Below, one piece after another: positions 17,699 to 24,696 of a stretch of 37,042 nt of DNA. The notes under the pieces were generated by a model. The model worked only from the letters and a program-made list of their open reading frames with translations. It did no database searches and had not been told where the DNA came from. Positions within the stretch are counted from its first letter, which is position 1. Each line of letters begins with the position of its first letter. A program made the translations under genes and the position numbers. This stretch comes from Clostridia bacterium (lineage in GTDB: Bacteria > Bacillota_A > Clostridia > Oscillospirales > Acutalibacteraceae): contig RZYX01000012.1 of assembly GCA_009930155.1 (NCBI GenBank), positions 1 to 37,042 of the forward strand. The letters are read 5' to 3'.

Positions 17699-19125
17699 AC
17701 TATGAAATGACCTTAGGACTTGAGGTTCATACTGAGCTTGCCACAAAAACCAAGATTTTTTGTAATTGCACAACAGAATTTGGTGGCGACCCTAATACAC
17801 ATGTTTGCGAAGTTTGCTCTGGTATGCCCGGCACACTTCCACTTTTAAACCGTCGTGTTGTTGACTTTGCAATAAAAGCAGGGCTTGCAACAAACTGCTC
17901 TATTACACAATATAATAAGTTCGACCGCAAAAATTATTTCTACCCTGACCTTCCAAAGGCTTATCAAGTTTCACAACTTTACCTGCCAATTTGTCAGGAA
18001 GGATATATTGAAATAAAAGGTGCTAATGGCAACCTTAAGAAAGTTCGGATCAAAGAAATCCACATGGAAGAGGATGCGGGCAAACTTATCCATGACCCAT
18101 GGGAAGACTGTACACTAGTTGACTACAATCGCTGTGGCGTTCCGCTTCTTGAAATTGTTAGCGAACCCGACCTTTGCTCTGCTGATGAGGCTATAGATTA
18201 TCTTGAAAAACTAAAGTCTATCCTTGAATACACTGGCGTTTCAGACTGCAAAATGCAAGAGGGCTCACTTCGTGCAGATATTAACCTATCTGTCCGCCCT
18301 ATTGGTCAAACTGAACTTGGCACTCGTACAGAAATGAAGAATATGAACTCATTTAAAGCTATCACAAGAGCTATCGAAAGCGAAAGCAAACGCCAGATAG
18401 AATTACTTGAAGAGGGCAAAAAAGTTACTCAAGAAACACGCCGTTGGGATGACAATAAAGGTATGAGTTATGCTATGCGTTCTAAAGAAGATGCGCATGA
18501 TTACAAATATTTTCCAGAGCCAGACATCCCACCAATCGAAATTAGCGATGCTCATATTGAAGATATAAGAAATACTTTGCCTGAGCTTCCAGAGCAAAAA
18601 AAGCAAAGATATATAAGCGAGCTTGGGCTTCCAGAGTATGACACAGGAATAATCACAAACTCTTTCCACCTTGTTGCTTTATTTGAAAAGACAGCCGAGA
18701 TTTGTGGCAACCCAAAAGATGCCGCAAACTGGATTATGGTTGAGCTTTTAAAACTTCTTAATGACAGCGGTACTCTGCCAGAGAACATAACATTTAATGA
18801 CAGCTCCCTTGGCAATATTATCGTTATGCTTAATGAGGGTAAAATCACAAGAGATACTGCAAAGAAAGTCTTTGCAAAAGTATTTGCCGAAGATGTTGAC
18901 CCACAGCAGTATGTTAAAGACAACAACCTTGCTGTTATGACAGACAATACAGCAATCAAGGCAACTATTCAGCAAGTGATTGCAGACAACAAAAAGTCTG
19001 TTGACGAGTACAACAGCGGAAAAACTCAAGCATTCCAATATCTTATTGGTCAGTCTATGCGTGCACTACGTGGGCAAGCACCAGCACAAGAGGTTACAAA
19101 AATACTCAAAGAGATTTTGGGCTGA
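17695..19125 (+). CDS. gatB: Asp/Glu-tRNA amidotransferase subunit B
   Basis: The subunit that binds and ATP-activates mischarged tRNA and receives ammonia from GatA. It has 476 residues, the usual length. Signatures: GLEVHTEL at the N-terminus, the CNCTTEFGGDPNTHVCEVC zinc-site region with cysteines at about 23, 25, 38 and 41, NYFYPDLPKAYQVSQ (about 80-94), EDAGKL, GVPLLEIVSEPD and KYFPEPDIPP. The C-terminal helical and YqeY-like tail domains (about 295-476) end with the typical GQAPAQEVTKILKEIL. It is the last gene of the operon, with a strong hairpin 63 bases downstream. Confidence 0.97.
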   Translation: MNYEMTLGLEVHTELATKTKIFCNCTTEFGGDPNTHVCEVCSGMPGTLPLLNRRVVDFAIKAGLATNCSITQYNKFDRKNYFYPDLPKAYQVSQLYLPICQEGYIEIKGANGNLKKVRIKEIHMEEDAGKLIHDPWEDCTLVDYNRCGVPLLEIVSEPDLCSADEAIDYLEKLKSILEYTGVSDCKMQEGSLRADINLSVRPIGQTELGTRTEMKNMNSFKAITRAIESESKRQIELLEEGKKVTQETRRWDDNKGMSYAMRSKEDAHDYKYFPEPDIPPIEISDAHIEDIRNTLPELPEQKKQRYISELGLPEYDTGIITNSFHLVALFEKTAEICGNPKDAANWIMVELLKLLNDSGTLPENITFNDSSLGNIIVMLNEGKITRDTAKKVFAKVFAEDVDPQQYVKDNNLAVMTDNTAIKATIQQVIADNKKSVDEYNSGKTQAFQYLIGQSMRALRGQAPAQEVTKILKEILG

Positions 19126-19187
19126 TTTTAAACAAATCCATAACCTAATATTTTATTAATATAATTTTGCTTATTATAATGTAATTA

Positions 19188-19240
19188 AATAGCTTGTTCA
19201 GAATTGCCATAATGTGCACTCTGAACAAGCTATTGTTTTA
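19188..19240 (+). terminator. Terminator of the aspS-gatCAB operon
   Basis: A perfect 15-bp stem, AATAGCTTGTTCAGA (19188-19202) with TCTGAACAAGCTATT (19220-19234), 17-base loop, followed by GTTTT. It is the first strong hairpin after gatB. Confidence 0.75.
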
Positions 19241-19292
19241 CCATTTAATAAATTGAATTTGCAAGTTTTTTATAAACTCACTAAAAAAATAA

Positions 19293-19321
19293 TTGAATTA
19301 TGATGTCAAATGTGATATTAT
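19293..19321 (+). promoter_or_regulatory. Candidate promoter of the antisense RNA
   Basis: TTGAAT (19293-19298), 17-base spacer, TATTAT (19316-19321). It points into the terminator shared with the small hydrophobic ORF and has no plausible coding sequence downstream. Confidence 0.5.
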
Positions 19322-19327
19322 AAAAAC

Positions 19328-19410
19328 AAAGGAACAGCCTATAACGGTTGTCCAAAAAAACTTTTAAAAATAACTGCTATCTTTTGATTGAGGAGCAGTT
19401 ATTTTTTTAT
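19328..19410 (+). ncRNA. Candidate antisense RNA (type I antitoxin)
   Basis: A predicted RNA of about 80 bases from just after the 19316-19321 -10 box to the T-run after the hairpin AATAACTGCT/AGCAGTTATT (19369-19403). It has no ORF with a ribosome binding site. It is complementary over roughly 55 bases to the 3' end of the predicted minus-strand toxin mRNA, including the last codons. This convergent 3'-overlap layout is that of txpA/ratA and bsrG/SR4 in Bacillus. Expression is not shown by sequence alone. Confidence 0.38.
19354..19410. terminator. Bidirectional terminator shared by the two convergent RNAs
   Basis: A 10-bp perfect stem (19369-19378 with 19394-19403), 15-base loop, T-run at 19402-19408 on the plus strand and a U-run on the minus strand from the A-run at 19354-19360. 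The stop codon of the small ORF lies inside the stem. Confidence 0.7.
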
Positions 19411-19470
19411 TGATTCTATGTATCCTGTTGCGAGAACTAAAAATAATGCTATTATATAACAATTTCCCAA
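19399..19470 (-). CDS. Candidate type I toxin: 23-residue hydrophobic peptide
   Basis: An ORF too short for usual gene calling. TTG 19470 is chosen because AAGGGGG (from 19485) lies eight bases upstream; GTG 19479 in the same frame overlaps the ribosome binding site and would add three residues. The peptide is a single hydrophobic segment, CYIIALFLVLATGYI, followed by ESIKK: a membrane-spanning helix with a charged end, the usual form of small type I toxins. It has a near-consensus promoter (19553-19581), a leader of about 75 bases in which AUUCCC (19530-19535) could pair with GGGGGU of the ribosome binding site, and an antisense RNA at its 3' end. I do not recognise the family. It could also be a membrane micropeptide with another role, or chance. 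Confidence 0.42.
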   Translation of the reverse strand: MGNCYIIALFLVLATGYIESIKK

Positions 19471-19552
19471 TAATATCACCCCCTTGTTCTTAATTGACAA
19501 TAACAATAATAAGCTCAACCACAATATACGGGAATATTCCTTTGTTTTTTAT

Positions 19553-19581
19553 ATTGTAATACTATATATTGATATAGTCAA
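19553..19581 (-). promoter_or_regulatory. Near-consensus promoter of the small hydrophobic ORF
   Basis: Reading leftward, TTGACT (19576-19581), 17-base spacer, TACAAT (19553-19558). It is a better match than most promoters in the window. The predicted start near 19546 gives a leader of about 75 bases before the TTG codon. Confidence 0.6.
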
Positions 19582-19668
19582 TAGTTATAATTTAAAGAAT
19601 AAAGAATTTTGCAAAGCTATAGGGAGAACTTTAATTAATCTTTAATGCTTCTTGTGTTTTAGCGATTA

Positions 19669-19702
19669 AAACATTGTCCTAAAAGTATTTAAGACAATGT
19701 TT
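19669..19702. terminator. Perfect 10-bp hairpin of unknown role
   Basis: AAACATTGTC (19669-19678) pairs with GACAATGTTT (19693-19702) around a 14-base loop. On either strand only a short T-stretch follows. It may be a weak terminator or part of a small RNA; no coding gene ends here. Confidence 0.4.
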
Positions 19703-19770
19703 ATACTATTGTAGTGATGGTTATTAGTTTAATATTTTAATTTTCGTAGTAGAATTTACAAATAAACGAT

Positions 19771-19806
19771 AATAAAGCTCTGTCAAAAGACAGAGCTTTA
19801 TTATTT
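19771..19806. terminator. Perfect 14-bp hairpin with AAAA loop
   Basis: AATAAAGCTCTGTC (19771-19784) pairs with GACAGAGCTTTATT (19789-19802) and is followed by ATTT. It has terminator form in both directions. It lies 32 bases before the MarR promoter and may insulate it, or end an unseen short transcript from the left. Confidence 0.6.
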
Positions 19807-19837
19807 GTTAACAAAATGTAACTTATAAAATTATTTA

Positions 19838-19866
19838 TTGATTTATTAATATAAATGGATTATAAT
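19838..19866 (+). promoter_or_regulatory. Candidate sigma-A promoter of the MarR-ABC operon
   Basis: TTGATT (19838-19843), 17-base spacer, TATAAT (19861-19866), about 58 bases before the GTG start of the regulator. Confidence 0.6.
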
Positions 19867-19882
19867 GTTTAACATAGTTAAC

Positions 19883-19899
19883 CGATAACACAGTTATCG
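19883..19899 (+). promoter_or_regulatory. Candidate MarR operator
   Basis: An inverted repeat CGATAA-CACAG-TTATCG just downstream of the predicted transcription start. A 17-base palindrome in this position is typical of MarR autoregulation, where the dimer blocks its own promoter until a ligand binds. Confidence 0.45.
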
Positions 19900-19923
19900 A
19901 TATGAAATGGAGGTGTATTACAG

Positions 19924-20370
19924 GTGGATTCAAGCAGCAAAAGTATGCATTTTTCTGAAATGATTCATAACCTTGAGCATTTTAATTTAAGTGAAAAATT
20001 AAATATTATGCCTAAAAGTGAAATGGCAACCCTCAAGATTATACTTAAATCTGAAAACAAAGAAATACGGGTATGTGAAATTGCAAAGAAGCTTAATATT
20101 TCGGCTCCCGCCGTTTCTAGAACCCTTAGGAAGCTTGAGGAAAAGGGATGTATTGAGCGAATAACTAATAAAACAGATAGACGAAATACTAATATTAAAG
20201 TTACCAAAAAGGGAAAAGATACATTTTATACCGATATGCATATTATGGGCAATTTTCTTAATTGCTCTCTTGAACATTTAAGCGACGATGAAGCTGAACA
20301 ATTAATATTTCTTATTCGTAAATTACATGAAAGTATGCGATATGAACTAGAAAAAATGAATAATGAATAA
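19924..20370 (+). CDS. MarR-family transcriptional regulator
   Basis: A 148-residue winged-helix dimeric regulator. The start is GTG 19924, ten bases after GGAGG. The helix-turn-helix lies at about 56-80 (VCEIAKKLNISAPAVSRTLRKLEEKG), followed by the wing with the conserved DRRNTNIKVTKKG (about 88-100; DRR is a family hallmark). The C-terminal helix completes the dimer interface. It lies 38 bases upstream of two ABC exporter genes on the same strand with no terminator, so it probably represses this operon and responds to a substrate of the pump. The ligand cannot be read from the sequence. Confidence 0.93.
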   Translation: MDSSSKSMHFSEMIHNLEHFNLSEKLNIMPKSEMATLKIILKSENKEIRVCEIAKKLNISAPAVSRTLRKLEEKGCIERITNKTDRRNTNIKVTKKGKDTFYTDMHIMGNFLNCSLEHLSDDEAEQLIFLIRKLHESMRYELEKMNNE

Positions 20371-20408
20371 CAACAATAAAATCTACACAGAAAAGGACTC
20401 AATGTATA

Positions 20409-22577
20409 ATGACTAAAATATTTAAAAATATGAGACCTCATTGGAAATCAATCTTGTTAATTATCTTGCTACTGTTTATTCAGGCGATATGTGATTTGTC
20501 ATTGCCTAACTACACATCCAACATTATTGATGTCGGTATCCAAAACAGTGGTATAGAATATGCAACGCCCACTGTTATTCGTGCTTCTGAGTACGGGAAA
20601 ATCAACTACTTTATGACAAATGATGAGAAATCGCTTTGGGAAAGCTCCTATTCAATAGGAACGGATGGCAATTATCACATAAAGGATAGCTCAAAAGAGA
20701 ATCTTGAAAAGCTTGATAACACCTTTACCACCCCTATAGTTGTTTATCATATGATTTCACAAATGAGCCAGAGCAATGCAAAAGCACCATCCGCACAAAC
20801 TGTCTCACAAGCCACTATGCCTACTGCTATGCCCTCCCCAACAGATATAAGAGCAAAATTTGAAGAACAAATGAAAACAATGGGCAGCACAATGATTCAT
20901 TCGTCTGCTATTGCATTCACAAAAAACGAATATAAAGCTGTTGGAATAGACCTTGACAAAATGCAAACAGATTATCTGTGGAAATCAGGTAGCATGATGC
21001 TTGGTGCAACACTTGTTATGATTACTGCTGCTATTTTTGTATGCCTTTTGGCTGCAAAAGTTGGTGCAAGCATAGGCAAAGATTCGCGTGAAAAAGTCTT
21101 TAAAACTGTTGTTGGATTTTCAAACAACGAGATGGATAAATTCTCTACAGCTTCTCTAATCACCAGAAGTACAAATGATATCCAGCAAGTTCAAATGGCT
21201 TCTACCTTAATTTTAAGAATGCTTTTTTATGCTCCTATTCTCGCCATTGGCGGAATTATTATGGTTTTTCGTACCAATGCAGGAATGGAATGGATTATTG
21301 CACTCGCCGTAATTGTTTTGGCTTGTATTGTTGGATTGCTCATGACAATTGCAATGCCCAAGTTTAAGATTATGCAGATTCTTGTTGACAAGGTCAACCT
21401 TGTTTCTCGTGAGATACTTACAGGTCTTCCTGTTATACGTGCCTTTGGCAGGGAAGAACTAGAGGAAAGTCGTTTTGATGAGGCAAATAAATCCCTTACC
21501 AAAACAATGCTATTTACCAACCGAGTTATGACCTTTATGATGCCTATTATGATGTTGTTAATGAACGGTATATCTGTACTTATCGTTTGGATTGCGTCAC
21601 ACAAAATTGATGCAGGTGTTTTAGAAGTTGGTTCAATGACAGCATTCATAACATACTCAATGATTATCATTATGTCATTCCTTATACTGACTATGTTTTC
21701 AATTATGCTTCCTAGAGCCTCTGTTGCTGCAAACAGAATAGACGAAGTAACAAGCACTGAGCTTTCTATCGCCGACAAGGAAAATCCCTTTACACCTAAA
21801 GAATTCAACGGTGTTATAACATTTAAAAATGTTAGCTTTAAATATCCAAATGCTGAAGACAGTGTGCTTAAGAGCATTAACTTTGAAGCGCTTCCAGGTC
21901 AAACCACCGCTATTATCGGAAGTACAGGCTGTGGCAAGTCTACTCTTATCAACCTTATACCCCGCCTTTATGACGTAACAGAAGGTGAGATTATGATTGA
22001 TGGTGTTGATGTTCGATATATGAAACAAAGTGATTTGCGTGACCAAATTGGTTTTGTTCCGCAAAAAGGCATTTTATTTTCTGGTACAATTGAATCAAAT
22101 ATCCGTTTTAGTGCACCAAATCTAACCGACGATGAAATAAAGGAAGTCGCACAGATTTCACAAGCTTCAAACTTTATTGAAGAAAAATCAGACAGCTATA
22201 AAAGCTCTATTTCACAGGGAGGCAATAATGTTTCTGGCGGACAAAAGCAAAGGCTTGCAATTGCCAGAGCTATTGCAAAAAATCCAAAAATTTATATTTT
22301 TGATGATAGCTTTTCAGCACTTGACTTTCAGACGGATATTGCTCTTAGAAAAGCCCTTGAACCTAAGGTTAAAGATTGCACCGTTTTGATTGTTGCACAG
22401 CGTGTCAGCACAATAATGCACGCCGACCAAATCTTAGTAATTGAAGATGGATATTTAGTTGGCAAAGGAACTCATGCTGAACTTTTAAAAAGTTGTGAAG
22501 TATATAGCCAAATTGCGAAATCACAATTATCTGAAAAAGAACTCGAAGCAAACTATACAGGAAAGGAGAGCAAATAA
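20409..22577 (+). CDS. ABC exporter half-transporter with degenerate ATP site
   Basis: A 722-residue TMD-NBD protein: first membrane helix about 14-32, an unusually large extracellular insertion (about 35-193) before the second helix (about 196-216), four more helices to about 435, and a C-terminal ATPase domain. Walker A is GSTGCGKST (504-512) and the signature VSGGQ (608-612). The catalytic glutamate after Walker B is Asp633 and the switch histidine is Gln664, so its own site should be weakly active. These are the marks of the degenerate partner in heterodimeric exporters such as BmrCD and TM287/288. The next gene provides the partner. Likely a multidrug or peptide exporter under the MarR protein. 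Confidence 0.92.
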   Translation: MTKIFKNMRPHWKSILLIILLLFIQAICDLSLPNYTSNIIDVGIQNSGIEYATPTVIRASEYGKINYFMTNDEKSLWESSYSIGTDGNYHIKDSSKENLEKLDNTFTTPIVVYHMISQMSQSNAKAPSAQTVSQATMPTAMPSPTDIRAKFEEQMKTMGSTMIHSSAIAFTKNEYKAVGIDLDKMQTDYLWKSGSMMLGATLVMITAAIFVCLLAAKVGASIGKDSREKVFKTVVGFSNNEMDKFSTASLITRSTNDIQQVQMASTLILRMLFYAPILAIGGIIMVFRTNAGMEWIIALAVIVLACIVGLLMTIAMPKFKIMQILVDKVNLVSREILTGLPVIRAFGREELEESRFDEANKSLTKTMLFTNRVMTFMMPIMMLLMNGISVLIVWIASHKIDAGVLEVGSMTAFITYSMIIIMSFLILTMFSIMLPRASVAANRIDEVTSTELSIADKENPFTPKEFNGVITFKNVSFKYPNAEDSVLKSINFEALPGQTTAIIGSTGCGKSTLINLIPRLYDVTEGEIMIDGVDVRYMKQSDLRDQIGFVPQKGILFSGTIESNIRFSAPNLTDDEIKEVAQISQASNFIEEKSDSYKSSISQGGNNVSGGQKQRLAIARAIAKNPKIYIFDDSFSALDFQTDIALRKALEPKVKDCTVLIVAQRVSTIMHADQILVIEDGYLVGKGTHAELLKSCEVYSQIAKSQLSEKELEANYTGKESK

Positions 22578-22578
22578 T

Positions 22579-24399
22579 ATGAGTAACCAGAGAAGACCTG
22601 GAATGCACGGCATGATGGTTGGCGAAAAAGCAAAAGACTTTAAAGGTTCTACAAAAAAACTGCTTTCCTATATGAGCAAATATAAACTCGGTCTTTTTGT
22701 TGTTGTACTTTGTGCAATAGCAAGTACTGTGTTCGCTGTTATTGGCCCAAAAACATTAGGTAAAGCAACAACAGAACTCGCAGAAGGACTAATGGGTAAA
22801 ATACAGGGTACAGGTGAAATAAACTTTGATGCTGTTGCAACAATAATTTTAACCGTACTTATTATTTACATTTTAAGTGCTATTTTCAACTTTATTCAAG
22901 GCTATATTATGACAGGCATAACACAAAAGGTTTGTTATAACCTACGAAAAGATATTTCTGAAAAAATCAATCGTATGCCTATGAAGTACTTTGAAACACG
23001 CACATATGGAGAAGTGCTATCTAGAATTACAAATGATGTTGACACTCTTGGAAACGGTCTTAATCAAAGTGTTACACAACTTATCACATCTGTCTTTACA
23101 ATAATTGGCGTGCTTATTATGATGATTAGCATAAGTCCTCTTATGACACTTATAGTTGCAATAATACTTCCACTTAGTGCATTGATTATTGGAACTATAA
23201 TGAAAAAATCACAAAAGCACTTCCGTACACAGCAAGAATATCTAGGCCATATCAATGGACAGGTAGAAGAAGTTTATGGTGGCCATACTGTTATTAAAGT
23301 TTTTAACAAAGAAAAAGATATTCTTAATGAATTCCATAACACAAACGAAGTACTTTACAAATCCGCTTGGAAATCACAATTTTTGTCTGGCATGATGCAT
23401 CCTATAATGATGTTTATCGGCAACCTTGGATATGCTGCTGTTGCAATATCTGGTGCATTCCTAGCAATTAAAGGTTCTATAACAATAGGTGATATTCAAG
23501 CTTTCATTCAATATGTTCGCCAATTCACACAACCTATTCAGCAAATTGCTCAGATTTCAAATATGCTTCAATCCACAGCTGCATCTGCTGAGCGTGTCTT
23601 TGACTTTTTAGCAGAAGATGAAGAGGACCTAACAGTTGAAAATCCTGTTAAGCTTGACCATATTGATGGTCATGTAAAATTTGAAGATGTTAAGTTTGGA
23701 TACAATGAAAACCAAACTATAATCAATAATTTTAGTGCCGATATTAAATCTGGTCAAAAAATTGCGATTGTTGGCCCAACTGGTGCAGGTAAAACAACAA
23801 TGATAAAATTGCTTATGCGTTATTATGATGTAAATGAAGGTTCGATTCTACTTGATGGTCATAATATAAAGAACTTTAATCGTAGTGAACTGCGTTCTGC
23901 TTTTGGAATGGTTTTGCAAGACACTTGGCTCTTTAAAGGTTCTGTAATGGAAAATATTCGTTACGGTAGGCTTGATGCAACTGATGAAGAAGTTATAAAC
24001 GCTGCAAAAGCTGCTCATGCACACCACTTTATTAAAACCTTACCTGGTGGATATAAAATGGAGCTCAATGAAGATGCAAGCAATGTTTCGCAAGGACAAA
24101 AACAGCTTCTCACAATTGCCAGAGCAATACTAGCCGACAAGCCTTTGTTGATTTTGGATGAAGCGACATCATCTGTTGATACACGAACAGAAGTGCAAAT
24201 CCAAAAAGCTATGAACAACCTTATGGAAGGCCGCACAAGCTTTGTAATTGCCCACAGGCTGTCAACAATCCGTGATGCAGACACTATTCTGGTTATGCGT
24301 GATGGAGATATTGTAGAGCAAGGCAACCACAATGATTTAATTACACAAAACGGCTTTTATGCAGAGCTTTATAACTCCCAGTTTGAACAAACTGCATAA
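22579..24399 (+). CDS. ABC exporter half-transporter, catalytic partner
   Basis: 606 residues from ATG 22579; the longer open frame runs back into the previous gene, and GGAGAG lies just upstream of this ATG. Six membrane helices (about 37-330) are followed by an ATPase domain with Walker A GPTGAGKTT (399-407), Walker B LLILDEA with catalytic Glu528, and switch His559, all canonical. Its signature is VSQGQ (503-507) instead of LSGGQ; in the heterodimer this signature faces the degenerate Walker site of the partner, matching the asymmetry expected of BmrCD-type pairs. One base separates it from the partner's stop codon, so the two should be made together. Confidence 0.94.
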   Translation: MSNQRRPGMHGMMVGEKAKDFKGSTKKLLSYMSKYKLGLFVVVLCAIASTVFAVIGPKTLGKATTELAEGLMGKIQGTGEINFDAVATIILTVLIIYILSAIFNFIQGYIMTGITQKVCYNLRKDISEKINRMPMKYFETRTYGEVLSRITNDVDTLGNGLNQSVTQLITSVFTIIGVLIMMISISPLMTLIVAIILPLSALIIGTIMKKSQKHFRTQQEYLGHINGQVEEVYGGHTVIKVFNKEKDILNEFHNTNEVLYKSAWKSQFLSGMMHPIMMFIGNLGYAAVAISGAFLAIKGSITIGDIQAFIQYVRQFTQPIQQIAQISNMLQSTAASAERVFDFLAEDEEDLTVENPVKLDHIDGHVKFEDVKFGYNENQTIINNFSADIKSGQKIAIVGPTGAGKTTMIKLLMRYYDVNEGSILLDGHNIKNFNRSELRSAFGMVLQDTWLFKGSVMENIRYGRLDATDEEVINAAKAAHAHHFIKTLPGGYKMELNEDASNVSQGQKQLLTIARAILADKPLLILDEATSSVDTRTEVQIQKAMNNLMEGRTSFVIAHRLSTIRDADTILVMRDGDIVEQGNHNDLITQNGFYAELYNSQFEQTA

Positions 24400-24463
24400 T
24401 AAAAATTGTATAGCTATTTATCAACTTATAGTCATTAAAAATAACAAAACATAAAAAAAGTAC

Positions 24464-24492
24464 TTGACTATATTTCCTTATTAAGATATAAT
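24464..24492 (+). promoter_or_regulatory. Near-consensus promoter upstream of the helicase gene
   Basis: TTGACT (24464-24469), 17-base spacer, TATAAT (24487-24492). Transcription from here meets an intrinsic terminator within about 60 bases and the helicase start about 200 bases downstream. Confidence 0.65.
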
Positions 24493-24498
24493 ATTTCC

Positions 24499-24560
24499 TA
24501 CGACTGCGAGTATTACTATTGTATAAATAAACGAGGAGTTTTCTTATTCCTCGTTTTTTT
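24499..24560 (+). ncRNA. Short leader RNA ending at a terminator, upstream of the helicase gene
   Basis: AAACGAGGA (24529-24537) pairs with TCCTCGTTT (24548-24556) over 9 bp and a T7 run follows (24554-24560). The nine-base left arm is repeated exactly at the helicase ribosome binding site (24684-24692), so the right arm could pair with either. Premature termination would give an RNA of about 60 bases; read-through would give the helicase mRNA. An attenuator or a free small RNA are both possible. Confidence 0.45.
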
Positions 24561-24611
24561 ATTGTAAAAAAAAAGTTTCTGCATATACTATATGATGATT
24601 TCTTATTTTTT

Positions 24612-24672
24612 TAATTGCGTAATCTCCAAAAACAACATATGATTGCGTAGCGTCTTGGCGACAGCGCAATTA
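24612..24672 (+). promoter_or_regulatory. Helicase leader stem-loop
   Basis: TAATTGCG (24612-24619) can pair with CGCAATTA (24665-24672); alternatively ATTGCG at 24642-24647 pairs with the same CGCAAT in a more compact hairpin with an inner GTC/GAC. It lies just before the ribosome binding site, where it could control access to the start. Confidence 0.35.
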
Positions 24673-24696
24673 TAAAAACAAAGAAACGAGGAAAAT

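Larger units (their letters stand above)
19126..19923. other. About 800-base region with hairpins and a candidate toxin-antitoxin locus, no conventional gene
   Basis: No ORF above 60 codons begins and ends here. The region holds, in order: the gatB terminator (19188-19240); a plus-strand promoter and short RNA ending at a shared terminator (19293-19410); a minus-strand promoter with a 23-codon hydrophobic ORF (19399-19581); two perfect hairpins of unknown role (19669-19702 and 19771-19802); and the MarR promoter/operator (19838-19899). Confidence 0.7.

Noticed and set aside
19701..19806. Possible tRNA or known riboswitch in the marR upstream region
   Set aside because: The hairpins are simple two-arm structures; no cloverleaf, CCA end or known aptamer consensus was found.
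21227..21877. 216-codon minus-strand frame opposite the first ABC gene
   Set aside because: Antisense shadow of a membrane-protein gene; the coding strand shows intact ABC motifs and the antisense frame has no recognisable domain or start signal.
20409..22577. Inactivated ABC gene because of changed catalytic residues
   Set aside because: Asp for Glu and Gln for His in one subunit, matched by an altered signature in the partner, is the normal pattern of heterodimeric exporters and not decay; the frame is intact.
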